Positions 54,601-62,375 are shown, numbered from the stretch's first letter. The stretch: DNA of 64,000 bases from Mariniflexile jejuense (GCF_042675665.1 NZ_JBHTJI010000001.1:1364001-1428000); one strand, 5' to 3'. Numbers and translations are program-made. Notes: generated by a model from the sequence alone, not told the origin.

Positions 54601-54964
54601 TGGTAGCATCATTGCCCAACAATACGATTTGATATTGAACGGCTACGAAATTGGAGGTGGTTCGGTACGTGCTCACAAACCTGAAATTTTAGAAGCCACT
54701 TACAGAAATATGGGCTACAATAAAGAAGAAATGTTAAAAAGTGTAGGTACCATGTATAAAGCATTCCATTACGGTGCGCCACCACACGGTGGAATTGCTT
54801 GGGGTGTAGACCGTTTGATGATGATTTTAGAGAAAAAAGCATCCATACGCGAAGTAATGGCATTCCCAAAAACTGGTACTAGCGACGATTTATTATTTGG
54901 TGCGCCTTCTTTACTTTCTGATAAAAAAGTTGAGGAAATGAATGTGCGTATTATTAGAAAATAA
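51632..54964 (+). CDS. gatB-aspS: GatB-aspartyl-tRNA synthetase fusion
   Basis: The 1110-residue protein joins two enzymes. Residues 1-478 are GatB: VIGLETHVRLNTKTKLFC, zinc cysteines C35, C37, C50 and C53, and a C-terminal YqeY-like domain (GKAGILVGKIIAIIGKGASGK). Residues 479-515 are a Gln/Thr/Lys-rich linker. From about 520 to the end is a bacterial-type AspRS: OB-fold GWVSSVRDHGELIFIDLRD, motif 2 RCFRDEDSRGDRQPEF near 733, an insert domain and motif 3 GIAWGVDRLMMIL near 1055. No stop codon or frameshift interrupts it. A fused pair could channel Asp-tRNA(Asn) straight to the amidotransferase site. Confidence 0.93.
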   Translation: MELEQLDAALKAHDLELVIGLETHVRLNTKTKLFCSCPNQEIETPNQNICSVCTGQMGVLPAINKEAITKAIYFGKAVKSSFENEVISWDRKHYEYPDNPKNIQITQFHNPVIPDGQVSCFRNDGSQFTVNLTQVHIEEDAAKLMHEKTVSLVDFNKAGVPLIEIVTEPCIRHIEDASIYAQYIQRIVQNLKISEANLEKGEFKSDVSVSLRKKHSYTLNPRTEIKNLNSFKFMVDALKEEVEKQLNYFLEHKEFRPDQTTVLWDADLKQTKTMRKKEFEADYRFISEPDLPFVNIKEAVETINVDIQTLPFAVESILINGGVLPQDAKFFTADSLRSETFVTINNALQDPSFVAKTLVNNIGADAYGDIHRIEHLIEIFQLFKDEKITSVLVQNAITSYLKDRSFDYNKYFEENTISEEKIQEAIAKVISENEAIANDIKAGNQGKAGILVGKIIAIIGKGASGKVIREGILSQLQSSELKVKNASETTKQQTPQQQTSKTQEEVLPQIPIIVKEEYRTHLISGVSEANITETVTFAGWVSSVRDHGELIFIDLRDSSTEIFQVRLSRESFPNLDELVKLKPESVITVTGTIVQRKEDDYNTALRTGKIELEATELEILNLSRTLPFEIKRATKTNENTRFQYKYLDHRNDDVRRVIVNRHKVIKLLRDILDEQNFLEIETPILSAGTDEGAREFIVPSRKQSGAFYTLPQAPQQFKQMLMVSGYEKYFQIARCFRDEDSRGDRQPEFTQLDLEMAYASMQQIIDLNTKMFNEVVTKIYGNKWILRPFEVITYQDAMDFYGCDRPDLRFGLKLQDITHIVKDTTFQVFSKPIEEGGIVKCIKVSAEEQGDKRLSKGQIEKLTAIAQQHGLGGLAYIIVNENDLQSPIIKFLGEDIAAGIIKATNAQIGDIVFFSAADYATANKALDAVRQELGSMLRLINPKELRPAWVIDFPMFERTDEGRWTFTHNPFSMPAVYDIDKHMQGNDAEIGSIIAQQYDLILNGYEIGGGSVRAHKPEILEATYRNMGYNKEEMLKSVGTMYKAFHYGAPPHGGIAWGVDRLMMILEKKASIREVMAFPKTGTSDDLLFGAPSLLSDKKVEEMNVRIIRK

Positions 54965-54994
54965 TTTTTTTATTAAAAAACAACATCTAATTAA

Positions 54995-55035
54995 CAAAAT
55001 CCCAATAACTAGTTATTGAGATTTTGTTTTTTTTT
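54995..55035 (+). terminator. Terminator of the gat operon
   Basis: CAAAATC-CAATAACT pairs with AGTTATTG-GATTTTG, followed by T9. It lies about 30 bp after the gatB-aspS stop codon and closes the operon. Confidence 0.9.
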
Positions 55036-55167
55036 AAATAACCAACCATAACAATAAATTTTATTAAATGTGATTAACATTTTGTTAATAGAGTTAAAAA
55101 AATTTATACTTTAGACTTGTTATAAGTTTCTTAACTTTATATCAAAGATTTAAAAAATCATACCATT

Positions 55168-55851
55168 ATGAAAAAACTTTATATATTACTTTTCGTTTTA
55201 ATTACTAGCAACATAAACTCTCAAAATAATGAGATGTTCTCACACAAATTAGACGATTTGGTTAGTTTGAATGTTCCTAAAAATTTCGTTGAATCGGACA
55301 CACTTGTTGACGGTGTTCAAATTCACCAAATCAGATTTAAAACCAATACATACAACTTTATCGTTCAAAAAGTGCTTTTTGAAAATGAAGACCAAAAGGA
55401 AAGCCTATCAAAATTACCATACGATTATGCTAGTTTACTAGATGAATACAATCGTGTTGTTGCTAGAATGCGTTATAGAGTACCTTATTATGTAAAAACA
55501 AAATCAATTGTTGAAAAAGAAGGTTTTACAGGCTATAATTTAAAGTTTGTTAACGATATAGGAACACCAACTTACGAGGCTGAATTTTACTTATTAAACA
55601 AAAATTTATATACGTTTTTCTATGCTAGTGATAAAAGTTTTAACGACGATGTTAAAGCAGAATTATTTAATTCAATTAAAATAAACACCAAGCAAGATAT
55701 TAGCCAATACTTAGGTAAACCACCAAAATACAGAATTGGTTACGTAATAGCTACTTACTTCTTTTTAAGCTTAATTGTAGTAGGATTTGTTATCTATATG
55801 ATAAAACTTTACAGAAAAAAACAAGGAAAAACTAGTATTTTTCATGAGTAA
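55168..55851 (+). CDS. Uncharacterised exported protein with C-terminal membrane helix
   Basis: The 227-residue protein has a signal peptide (residues 1-19, ending NINSQ), an exported domain of about 165 residues and one membrane helix near the C-terminus (VIATYFFLSLIVVGFVIYMIKLY, about 193-216) followed by a basic tail. That is the topology of a membrane-anchored periplasmic protein. I do not recognise a family. It has its own promoter region between terminators and no close neighbour on the same transcript. Confidence 0.7.
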   Translation: MKKLYILLFVLITSNINSQNNEMFSHKLDDLVSLNVPKNFVESDTLVDGVQIHQIRFKTNTYNFIVQKVLFENEDQKESLSKLPYDYASLLDEYNRVVARMRYRVPYYVKTKSIVEKEGFTGYNLKFVNDIGTPTYEAEFYLLNKNLYTFFYASDKSFNDDVKAELFNSIKINTKQDISQYLGKPPKYRIGYVIATYFFLSLIVVGFVIYMIKLYRKKQGKTSIFHE

Positions 55852-56042
55852 TATTTTGAATTAACAAAGTAGAATTTAAGAGCATCAATTATTTGTTGTG
55901 AAAATTAGCATTCTGTTACGTTCATACAAATACGTATATTTATTTTAAAAAACTAGTGCTTTTTACATAATACGTTCCATTCACAAAAAAGGCATGTACT
56001 AAAATAAATGCTCTAGTTAATTTATAGTGAATAAATAAAAAG

Positions 56043-57494
56043 GTGAAAAACAAAAAAACTAGCTGGACTATTTGCAATGAATGCCACGGACGAGGTAAAA
56101 AAAGGCAACGACTACGCAAAAAAGTAAAGCTAAACTACCAAAAAGCATTAGAAAATTTTGAAAATTCTAAACTTGAAGGAAAAGTACCTGTTCGCCCAAA
56201 AGGACATCTAGTTGTTTGCTCAAACTGTTCTGGTTTTGGGTTGGTTCCTACTACAACACCTACAATTCCCAACACAGAACATTATCCGCATGTTGCTATT
56301 ATTGGCGGCGGTATTGGTGGTATTGCTCTAGCTGTTGCGTGTTTACACCGCGGTATTCCATTTACACTTTATGAACGTGACAATGGTTTTGATGTACGCT
56401 CTCAAGGTTACGGACTTACGTTGCAACAAGCCAGTAAAGCTATTGAAGGATTTGGAATTTTAAATTTAGAAGAAGGCATAGTTTCTAATCGACATGTTGT
56501 TCATACAACTGATGGAACCATTATTGGAGAATGGGGCATGCGAAAATGGATGCAGAAAGAAACAAAAACAACACCCAAGCGTACAAATATACATATTGCT
56601 CGACAATCGTTACGTCTAACATTGCTTGAACAACTTATTACTGACAATACAGTACAATGGAATCATCAACTTATAGATTTTAAACAAAATGAAGATAAAA
56701 CTATCGAACTTCGTTTTGATGTTAATGGAACAATAAAAAACACTAAAGCAGATTTGGTAGTTGGTGCTGATGGCATTCGAAGTACAGTACGGAAACAACT
56801 AATTGGCGAGTACAAAACGCCTTTACGATACTTAGATTGTATCGTTATTTTGGGTATTTGCCCTTTAAAAAATATTAAAAGTGTTGATAGCGATTTACTT
56901 GATTCTGCAACAGTATTTCAAACTGCTAACGGTAATGAACGTATTTACATGATGCCTTTTACAACCAACTCTATAATGTGGCAATTAAGCTTCCCAATGC
57001 CTGAACAAGATGCTAAAGCATTAAGTTTAAAAGGTGCTAAAGCATTAAAAGATGAAGCCTATAAAAGAACACCTTGGCATGCGCCTATTCCACAAATTAT
57101 AGAAGCAACACTAGAAACTCAAATTTCTGGCTATCCTGTATACGACCGCGAATTACTAAAGCCAGAATTATTAGAAAATGCAGGTGCAATAACACTTATT
57201 GGTGATGCTGCACATCCTATGAGTCCGTTTAAAGGACAAGGTGCAAACCAAGCATTGCTAGATGCATTAACTTTAGCTAGAATGTTAACAAAAAGTTGTA
57301 ATTCTTTTTCAACATGGAAAGAAGATGGGTTAAGGCATACAATACTAACCAAGTTTGAAACAGAAATGATAAAACGCAGTGCAACCAAAGTAAAAGATTC
57401 TGCTGATGCTGCACAATTTTTACATTCTGACATTGTACTTCATGAAGGCAATGAACCTAGAGGACGAATTGCAAAGCGCAAAAAAATAATATAA
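56043..57494 (+). CDS. FAD-dependent monooxygenase with N-terminal zinc-finger-like segment
   Basis: The 483-residue protein has two parts. Residues 8-65 hold CNECHGRG and CSNCSGFG, which are paired CxxCxGxG motifs like those of DnaJ. Residues 80-483 are an aromatic-ring hydroxylase-type flavoprotein: HVAIIGGGIGGIALAVACLHRGI for FAD, VVGADGIRSTVRKQL and ITLIGDAAHPMSPFKGQGANQALLDAL. The start is GTG at 56043, because the Cys motifs begin eleven residues later and the frame is open only from there. Substrate is unknown. A fusion of a CxxCxGxG segment to such an oxygenase is unusual. Confidence 0.83.
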   Translation: MKNKKTSWTICNECHGRGKKRQRLRKKVKLNYQKALENFENSKLEGKVPVRPKGHLVVCSNCSGFGLVPTTTPTIPNTEHYPHVAIIGGGIGGIALAVACLHRGIPFTLYERDNGFDVRSQGYGLTLQQASKAIEGFGILNLEEGIVSNRHVVHTTDGTIIGEWGMRKWMQKETKTTPKRTNIHIARQSLRLTLLEQLITDNTVQWNHQLIDFKQNEDKTIELRFDVNGTIKNTKADLVVGADGIRSTVRKQLIGEYKTPLRYLDCIVILGICPLKNIKSVDSDLLDSATVFQTANGNERIYMMPFTTNSIMWQLSFPMPEQDAKALSLKGAKALKDEAYKRTPWHAPIPQIIEATLETQISGYPVYDRELLKPELLENAGAITLIGDAAHPMSPFKGQGANQALLDALTLARMLTKSCNSFSTWKEDGLRHTILTKFETEMIKRSATKVKDSADAAQFLHSDIVLHEGNEPRGRIAKRKKII

Positions 57495-57496
57495 TT

Positions 57497-57679
57497 CTAT
57501 TGTTTTTTAGAATCTTCTAAACCCCACGCATCCAAATTTCTTAAAATTTGTTCGAATGATTTTCCTCTATTACTTAACCTGTATTCAACTCTTGGCGGAA
57601 CTACAGGGTAAACTTTTCGGGAAATAAGTCCGTCTTTTTCTAACTCTCTTACGGTTTGGGTAAACATTTTATTTGAAAT
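57497..57679 (-). pseudogene. Decayed HxlR-family regulator (C-terminal fragment)
   Basis: The minus strand encodes ISNKMFTQTVRELEKDGLI and onwards to WGLEDSKKQ, about 61 residues of an HxlR-type winged helix domain. In-frame TAA lies immediately before ISNKM, and the N-terminal half (the conserved Cys and helix 1 region) is absent from the following 200 bp. The gene is therefore a 5'-truncated remnant. It lies tail to tail with the monooxygenase gene, and such regulators often control nearby oxidoreductases. Confidence 0.75.
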
Positions 57680-57762
57680 TTACACACACAGTTATGAATT
57701 AACATATTCATCTGGCGCATATACAAAGTAAAACCTTGGTTTCTTAGTTTTTGTAAAAGTTT

Positions 57763-57845
57763 GCGTTAGGGATTGCAGTGAAAAGCCCACAGCGAGGTAC
57801 GAGCGAGGACTTGTAACGTAAAGCCCGACCCTTGTGGTAACGCCC
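57763..57845 (+). repeat. Dispersed 83-bp element, copy 2
   Basis: It matches 23481-23563 without gaps. The closing stem here is GCGTTA/TAACGC, against GCATT/AATGC in copy 1. It lies just beyond the broken end of the hxlR remnant, and about 100 bp before the DUF2911 gene. Confidence 0.75.
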
Positions 57846-57944
57846 AAAAAATTAAAATTTTAACAGTTAATTACTACTTTTACAAAAACTTTAAGATTTT
57901 TTAGACTTACCTTTAAAACTTTACTAAACTTTAAAACTTAAATA

Positions 57945-58472
57945 ATGAAAAAAACAACATTTTTAACAACCATTGCTTTTGCTTTTTTAATGCTTTTTAC
58001 GGTTAATACACAGGCTCAAAAATTTTCTAACTTAGATAAAAGTCCGTTGGATATAGCTTACCATAGAACAGACAGAAATGCTACACCTATGATTAAGGTT
58101 ATTTATAGTAGACCACAACTTAAAGAACGTACACTAAGTGAACTTGCGCCAAACGGTAAAATTTGGAGAACAGGTGCTAATGAAGCTACCGAAATTAAGT
58201 TTTTTGAAGATATGACCTTTGGTGGTAAAAAAGTTAAGGCTGGAACGTATTCATTATTTACCATTCCGAATGATACAGAATGGACCGTAATACTTAGTAG
58301 TGATTTGGATGTTTGGGGTGCATATTCATATAAAGAAAGTAGTGATGTTTTAAGAATTAAAGCGCCAACTAGTAAAGGTGATACTGTTGAAGCGTTCTCT
58401 ATTGCTTTTGATAATAATACCATGTTTTTAGCTTGGGGAACTGTTCGAGTTGCTATTCCTGTTGGGAAATAA
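57945..58472 (+). CDS. Secreted DUF2911 protein
   Basis: The 175-residue protein has a signal peptide (residues 1-24, ending NTQAQ) and a DUF2911 domain: VIYSRPQLKERTLSELAPNGKIWRTGANEATEIKFFEDMTFGGKKVKAGTYSLFTIP, which is typical. The domain is probably a beta-sandwich. Function is unknown. Its stop codon is directly followed by a heptamer repeat array and a bidirectional terminator shared with queE. Confidence 0.82.
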   Translation: MKKTTFLTTIAFAFLMLFTVNTQAQKFSNLDKSPLDIAYHRTDRNATPMIKVIYSRPQLKERTLSELAPNGKIWRTGANEATEIKFFEDMTFGGKKVKAGTYSLFTIPNDTEWTVILSSDLDVWGAYSYKESSDVLRIKAPTSKGDTVEAFSIAFDNNTMFLAWGTVRVAIPVGK

Positions 58473-58524
58473 GGCTTTAGGCTTTAGGCTTTAGGCTTTA
58501 GGCTTTAGGCTTTAGGCTTTAGGC
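58473..58524 (+). repeat. GGCTTTA heptamer array (about 7 copies)
   Basis: Seven perfect tandem copies of GGCTTTA plus three bases start at the first base after the DUF2911 stop codon. The unit is the complement of the TAAAGCC word at 3140-3230. It is likely variable in copy number. Confidence 0.9.
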
Positions 58525-58532
58525 GAAAATAT

Positions 58533-58570
58533 AAAAGTTCCATTAGTTAAAGTACTAATGGAACTTTTTT
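58533..58570. terminator. Bidirectional terminator between DUF2911 gene and queE
   Basis: GTTCCATTAGT pairs with ACTAATGGAAC around a 6-base loop, with A4 before and T7 after. It can serve both convergent genes. Confidence 0.9.
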
Positions 58571-58602
58571 TGTTTTACAGATAATTTTGAATGGAATTAA
58601 AA

Positions 58603-59232
58603 CTAGGGTATATTTAAATACTTATGTGTTTGTAGCGATACTTTCCATTTTGGATTTGCCATTACATACGCTACAATTTCTGGAATGACTTTATCGCGTT
58701 TGCTCCACTCGGGTTGTAAATATAAAATACAGTCTTTGTTTACTTTGGCTGCTTGTTCTTCTGCAAAGCGAAAATCGTCGTTATTATAAACAATTACTTT
58801 TAATTCATTGGCTTTTTCATAAACTTCCTTAGTAGGTAGTTTCATTTTTTTTGGTGATAAACATATCCAATCCCAAATACCTGTTAACTTATAAGCACCG
58901 GAAGTTTCTATATGTATTTGTAAACCTTCTGCTTTTAACTGGCTTGTTAAAGGCAACATATTCCAAGTTAATGGTTCGCCACCTGTAATTACTATGGTAT
59001 TACTATATTTTTTAGCATTTTCAACAATTTTTGAAATTTCGGTTGGTGGATGCAACTTAGCATTCCAACTTTCTTTTACATCGCACCAATGGCAACCAAC
59101 ATCACAACCACCAATACGCACAAAATATGCTGCTGTTCCTTTGTGGTAACCTTCACCTTGTATGGTGTAAAACTCTTCCATTAAAGGCAACAACACTCCT
59201 TTATTTACTAAATTTTGTATGTCTTTATTCAT
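58603..59232 (-). CDS. queE: 7-carboxy-7-deazaguanine synthase
   Basis: The protein is about 209 residues from ATG at 59232 (MNKDIQNLVNKGVLLPLMEEFYTIQGEG); a TTG four codons upstream is less likely. It is a radical SAM enzyme: the cluster motif is GGCDVGCHWC (C-x3-C-x2-C), and ITGGEPL binds S-adenosylmethionine. It makes the 7-deazaguanine core used for queuosine in tRNA. It is the only queuosine gene in the window, and is divergent from the HerA-like ATPase gene. Confidence 0.93.
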   Translation of the reverse strand: MNKDIQNLVNKGVLLPLMEEFYTIQGEGYHKGTAAYFVRIGGCDVGCHWCDVKESWNAKLHPPTEISKIVENAKKYSNTIVITGGEPLTWNMLPLTSQLKAEGLQIHIETSGAYKLTGIWDWICLSPKKMKLPTKEVYEKANELKVIVYNNDDFRFAEEQAAKVNKDCILYLQPEWSKRDKVIPEIVAYVMANPKWKVSLQTHKYLNIP

Positions 59233-59339
59233 AATCGTTTGCAAAGATAGGAGTTTGCTTGTTATTTGTTGGAAGTTTTATAAGGCATGTTTTTTTAATT
59301 TGATATATAAATACCTATTTTTATAAAAAAATACAGTAA

Positions 59340-59404
59340 ATGAAACAAGCATCTTCAAAATTTCACCATTCAATGGAATGATTAATAGCGAACAGCATGT
59401 GACC
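59340..59404 (+). promoter_or_regulatory. Conserved 65-bp leader element, copy 2
   Basis: It is the partner of 30880-30944 and is in the same orientation relative to its gene, 24 bp before the ATPase start. It contains the hairpin CATTC-AATG-GAATG and two mini-ORFs overlapping by ATGA: 59340-59381 (13 codons) and 59378-59410 (MINSEQHVTI). The final 27 bp (ATGATTAATAGCGAACAGCA and on to GTGACC) are identical in both copies. Confidence 0.7.
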
Positions 59405-59428
59405 ATTTAAAAACAATAAAATCAATAC

Positions 59429-60973
59429 ATGAATACGAAGGACACTTTTTTTAAACATATAACCGAAGGCAATATTTGTAAAGGCGATTATATACCTGTT
59501 GGTGCTGCCATGTTAGATGGTGAAACTATAACAGATGCTTTAGTTAAAATTCCATTAAAAACCTTAAATAGACATGGTTTGATAGCTGGTGCTACTGGTA
59601 CTGGTAAAACAAAATCTCTTCAAGTTTTAGCCGAAAATTTAAGCGATAAAGGCATTCCTGTATTACTTATGGACATAAAAGGTGATTTAAGCGGATTGGC
59701 ACAACCAAGTGCTGGACACCCAAAAATTGATGAACGCCATGCTAAAATTGGTATTCCATGGGAAAGCAAAGGATTTCCTGTTGAAGTTTTAACACTATCT
59801 GAACAAAACGGTGTACGCTTAAGAGCCACAATAAGTGAATTTGGTCCTGTATTATTATCTCGAATTTTAGATTTATCAGAAGCACAATCGGGTGTTGTAG
59901 CGGTAATTTTTCAATATTGTGATGATAATAAATTGCCAATTCTTGATTTAAAAGATTTCAAAAAAATATTACAATACGCAACCCAAGAAGGAAAAGCTGA
60001 GTTTGATGATGCTTACGGGCGCATTTCAACAGCATCAACAGGTTCTATTTTACGAAAAGTAGTAGAATTAGAACAACAAGGTGCCGATTTATTTTTTGGC
60101 GAAACATCCTTTGATGTAGATGATTTATTACGCGTAAACAACGAAGGTAAAGGTTATATAAACATCATCAGACTTACCGATATTCAAGATAGACCAAAAC
60201 TATTTTCAACCTTTATGCTAAGTTTGTTAGCTGAAATTTATTCAACATTCCCAGAACAAGGTGATAGTGAACGACCAGAACTTGTAATTTTTATTGATGA
60301 AGCACATTTAATTTTTAATGAAGCTTCAAAAGCGTTATTAAACCAAATTGAAAGCATTGTAAAATTAATACGCAGTAAAGGTGTTGGTTTGTATTTTGTA
60401 ACTCAAAATCCAACCGATGTGCCTGAAGCAGTTTTAAGTCAATTAGGTTTAAAAATTCAACATGCCTTACGTGCTTTTACAGCAAACGATAGAAAAGCTA
60501 TTAAACTAACAGCACAAAATTACCCAGATTCTGAGTTTTATGACACAACTGAAGTATTAACATCTTTAGGAACAGGTGAAGCATTGGTATCTGCACTTGA
60601 TGAAAAAGGTCGTCCAACACCACTAGCCGCAACCATGATGCGTGCACCAATGAGCAGAATGGATATTTTAACAGAAGTAGAATTAAACGATTTACTATCT
60701 AAATCAAAACTGGTTAAAAAATACAACGAAACCATCGATAGAGAAAGTGCTTATGAACTTCTGAATAAAAAAATAGAACAAGCTGAAGCCGAAGAAGCTA
60801 AAGAAAAAGCCAAAAAAGAACAAGAAGCACTTAAAAAAGCGGAAGCTAAAAAAACAACTTCAACAACTTCTGGCAGAAAAAGTACTGCTATGAACCCTGT
60901 TGTAAAGGTGCTTACAAGTGCTACATTTATTAGAAGTGTTTTTGGGATTTTAACTAAAGTATTGAAAAAGTAA
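59429..60973 (+). CDS. HerA-like DUF853 ATPase
   Basis: The 514-residue protein matches DUF853, a HerA/FtsK-like ATPase family. Walker A is GATGTGKTKS near residue 52, Walker B is ELVIFIDEAHLIF near 287, and the RDHRGHRS-like part is VGLYFVTQNPTDVPEAVLSQLG. Residues 430-490 form a charged helix of Ala, Glu and Lys. Members are thought to be DNA or protein translocases; the cellular role is not settled. Its leader carries the same 65-bp element as uspA at 30856. Confidence 0.87.
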   Translation: MNTKDTFFKHITEGNICKGDYIPVGAAMLDGETITDALVKIPLKTLNRHGLIAGATGTGKTKSLQVLAENLSDKGIPVLLMDIKGDLSGLAQPSAGHPKIDERHAKIGIPWESKGFPVEVLTLSEQNGVRLRATISEFGPVLLSRILDLSEAQSGVVAVIFQYCDDNKLPILDLKDFKKILQYATQEGKAEFDDAYGRISTASTGSILRKVVELEQQGADLFFGETSFDVDDLLRVNNEGKGYINIIRLTDIQDRPKLFSTFMLSLLAEIYSTFPEQGDSERPELVIFIDEAHLIFNEASKALLNQIESIVKLIRSKGVGLYFVTQNPTDVPEAVLSQLGLKIQHALRAFTANDRKAIKLTAQNYPDSEFYDTTEVLTSLGTGEALVSALDEKGRPTPLAATMMRAPMSRMDILTEVELNDLLSKSKLVKKYNETIDRESAYELLNKKIEQAEAEEAKEKAKKEQEALKKAEAKKTTSTTSGRKSTAMNPVVKVLTSATFIRSVFGILTKVLKK

Positions 60974-61005
60974 CCCCTATTTTATTTTTCAAATTGTAAC
61001 AATTA

Positions 61006-61977
61006 ATGAATCCATTTTTATCAAAAATATTAGTTGATATTGCGCGGAAACGTCTTCAAGCAAAAGCACAAAATAAACCTGTTAGCAAAAAACAGTTAGT
61101 GCCTTTAGTTAGAAGATTTCAAGTTGAAGTTTCACATGCTATAAAGGAATACATCTTCATAATTATTGGTGTATTTTCAGCTGGTTTTGGTTTAAAAGGT
61201 TTTTTATTACCAAATCGTTTTATTGATGGTGGCGCTACTGGTATTTCACTGTTACTTCAAAACGTAACCAATTTAGATTTAAGTTATTTTCTGATTCTTG
61301 TTAACTTACCATTTTTAATTTTAGCTTCAAAAACCATCAATTTTAAATTTGCTGTTCGCAGTATTGCCGCTATTGCGCTTTTGGCTTTTGTGGTACATTT
61401 TGTAGAGTATCCTACAGTTACCGAAGACAAATTACTAATTTCTGTTTTTGGTGGATTTTTTTTAGGATTAGGAATTGGCATGTCCATGCGAGGTGGCAGC
61501 GTTATTGATGGCACCGAGGTTTTAGCCATCTATTTAAGCAGAAAATTATCACTAACAATAGGCGATATTCTATTATTAATCAACATTTTAATATTTTCAG
61601 TTGGCGCATATATTCTTTCTATTGAAATTGCACTTTATGCCATTTTAACCTATTTAGCAGCTGCAAAAACAGTCGATTTTGTAGTTGATGGTGTTGAAGA
61701 ATACGTTGGCGTAACCATAATTTCTACAAAGCACGAAAATTTACGGATAATGCTTACCGAAAAACTACATCGTGCTTGTACTATTTATGCTGGCAAAGGT
61801 GGTTACGGAAAAAGTGGCGATAGCTATGATAAAGACATTATTTACACCATAGTAACCCGTTTAGAACTTGCCAAACTACAAACTGAAATTGATAAAATTG
61901 ATAGAAATGCCTTCATCATCATGGGTATTGTTAAAGATTTGAAAGGTGGAATGATTAAAAAAAAGCCGCTAAAATAA
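61006..61977 (+). CDS. YitT-family membrane protein
   Basis: The 323-residue protein has five or six membrane helices (FIIIGVFSAGFGLKGFLLPNRFIDGGATGISLLLQNV; LLISVFGGFFLGLGIGMSMRGGSVIDGTEVL) and a C-terminal DUF2179 domain (GVTIISTKHENLRIMLTEKLHRACTIYAGKGGYGKSGDSYDKDIIYTIVTRLELAKL). This is the YitT/YqfU architecture. The function is unknown, though a transport role is suggested by topology. The gene starts 32 bp after the ATPase gene and may share its transcript. Confidence 0.87.
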   Translation: MNPFLSKILVDIARKRLQAKAQNKPVSKKQLVPLVRRFQVEVSHAIKEYIFIIIGVFSAGFGLKGFLLPNRFIDGGATGISLLLQNVTNLDLSYFLILVNLPFLILASKTINFKFAVRSIAAIALLAFVVHFVEYPTVTEDKLLISVFGGFFLGLGIGMSMRGGSVIDGTEVLAIYLSRKLSLTIGDILLLINILIFSVGAYILSIEIALYAILTYLAAAKTVDFVVDGVEEYVGVTIISTKHENLRIMLTEKLHRACTIYAGKGGYGKSGDSYDKDIIYTIVTRLELAKLQTEIDKIDRNAFIIMGIVKDLKGGMIKKKPLK

Positions 61978-62006
61978 TTAACAATAAAAAAGGTTAATTA
62001 AAAATT

Positions 62007-62375
62007 ATGAAAGAGAAAAAATACATTTTACAAACCAATCCATTTGTAGTTCCAACTGATGATGGTAAAGTAATAAAAGAACATTTTGGTATTCCAACTA
62101 ACAATAATGCTGATATTAGTATTGCCCACATGAAAGCACCAGCAGGTTGGAGCGAACCGTTTCAAACACCTGAGTTTGATGAATACACTTTCATTATAAA
62201 AGGTAAAAAACAATTTATTATTGAAAATGAAATCGTTGTTTTAGAAGCTGGTCAATCTATAAAAATTAACCGAAACACACGTGTTCAATATTCAAATCCG
62301 TTTACCGAAGTTTGCGAATATATTGCCATTTGCACACCTGCCTTTTCAATGGATTTAGTAAACAGAGAAGCATAA
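62007..62375 (+). CDS. Cupin-domain protein
   Basis: The 122-residue protein has a single cupin barrel: motif 1 is degraded (FDEYTFIIKGKKQFIIENEIVVLEAGQSIKI), with the usual His-x-His replaced by Glu and Tyr, and motif 2 reads CEYIAICTPAF. Metal binding is therefore uncertain. It may bind a small ligand. It starts 29 bp after the YitT gene and ends with TAA immediately followed by the ATG of the hydrolase, so the two are coupled. Confidence 0.75.
   Translation: MKEKKYILQTNPFVVPTDDGKVIKEHFGIPTNNNADISIAHMKAPAGWSEPFQTPEFDEYTFIIKGKKQFIIENEIVVLEAGQSIKINRNTRVQYSNPFTEVCEYIAICTPAFSMDLVNREA

Noticed and set aside
58473..58524. CRISPR array
   Set aside because: The 7-bp units are contiguous with no spacers, and there are no cas genes.
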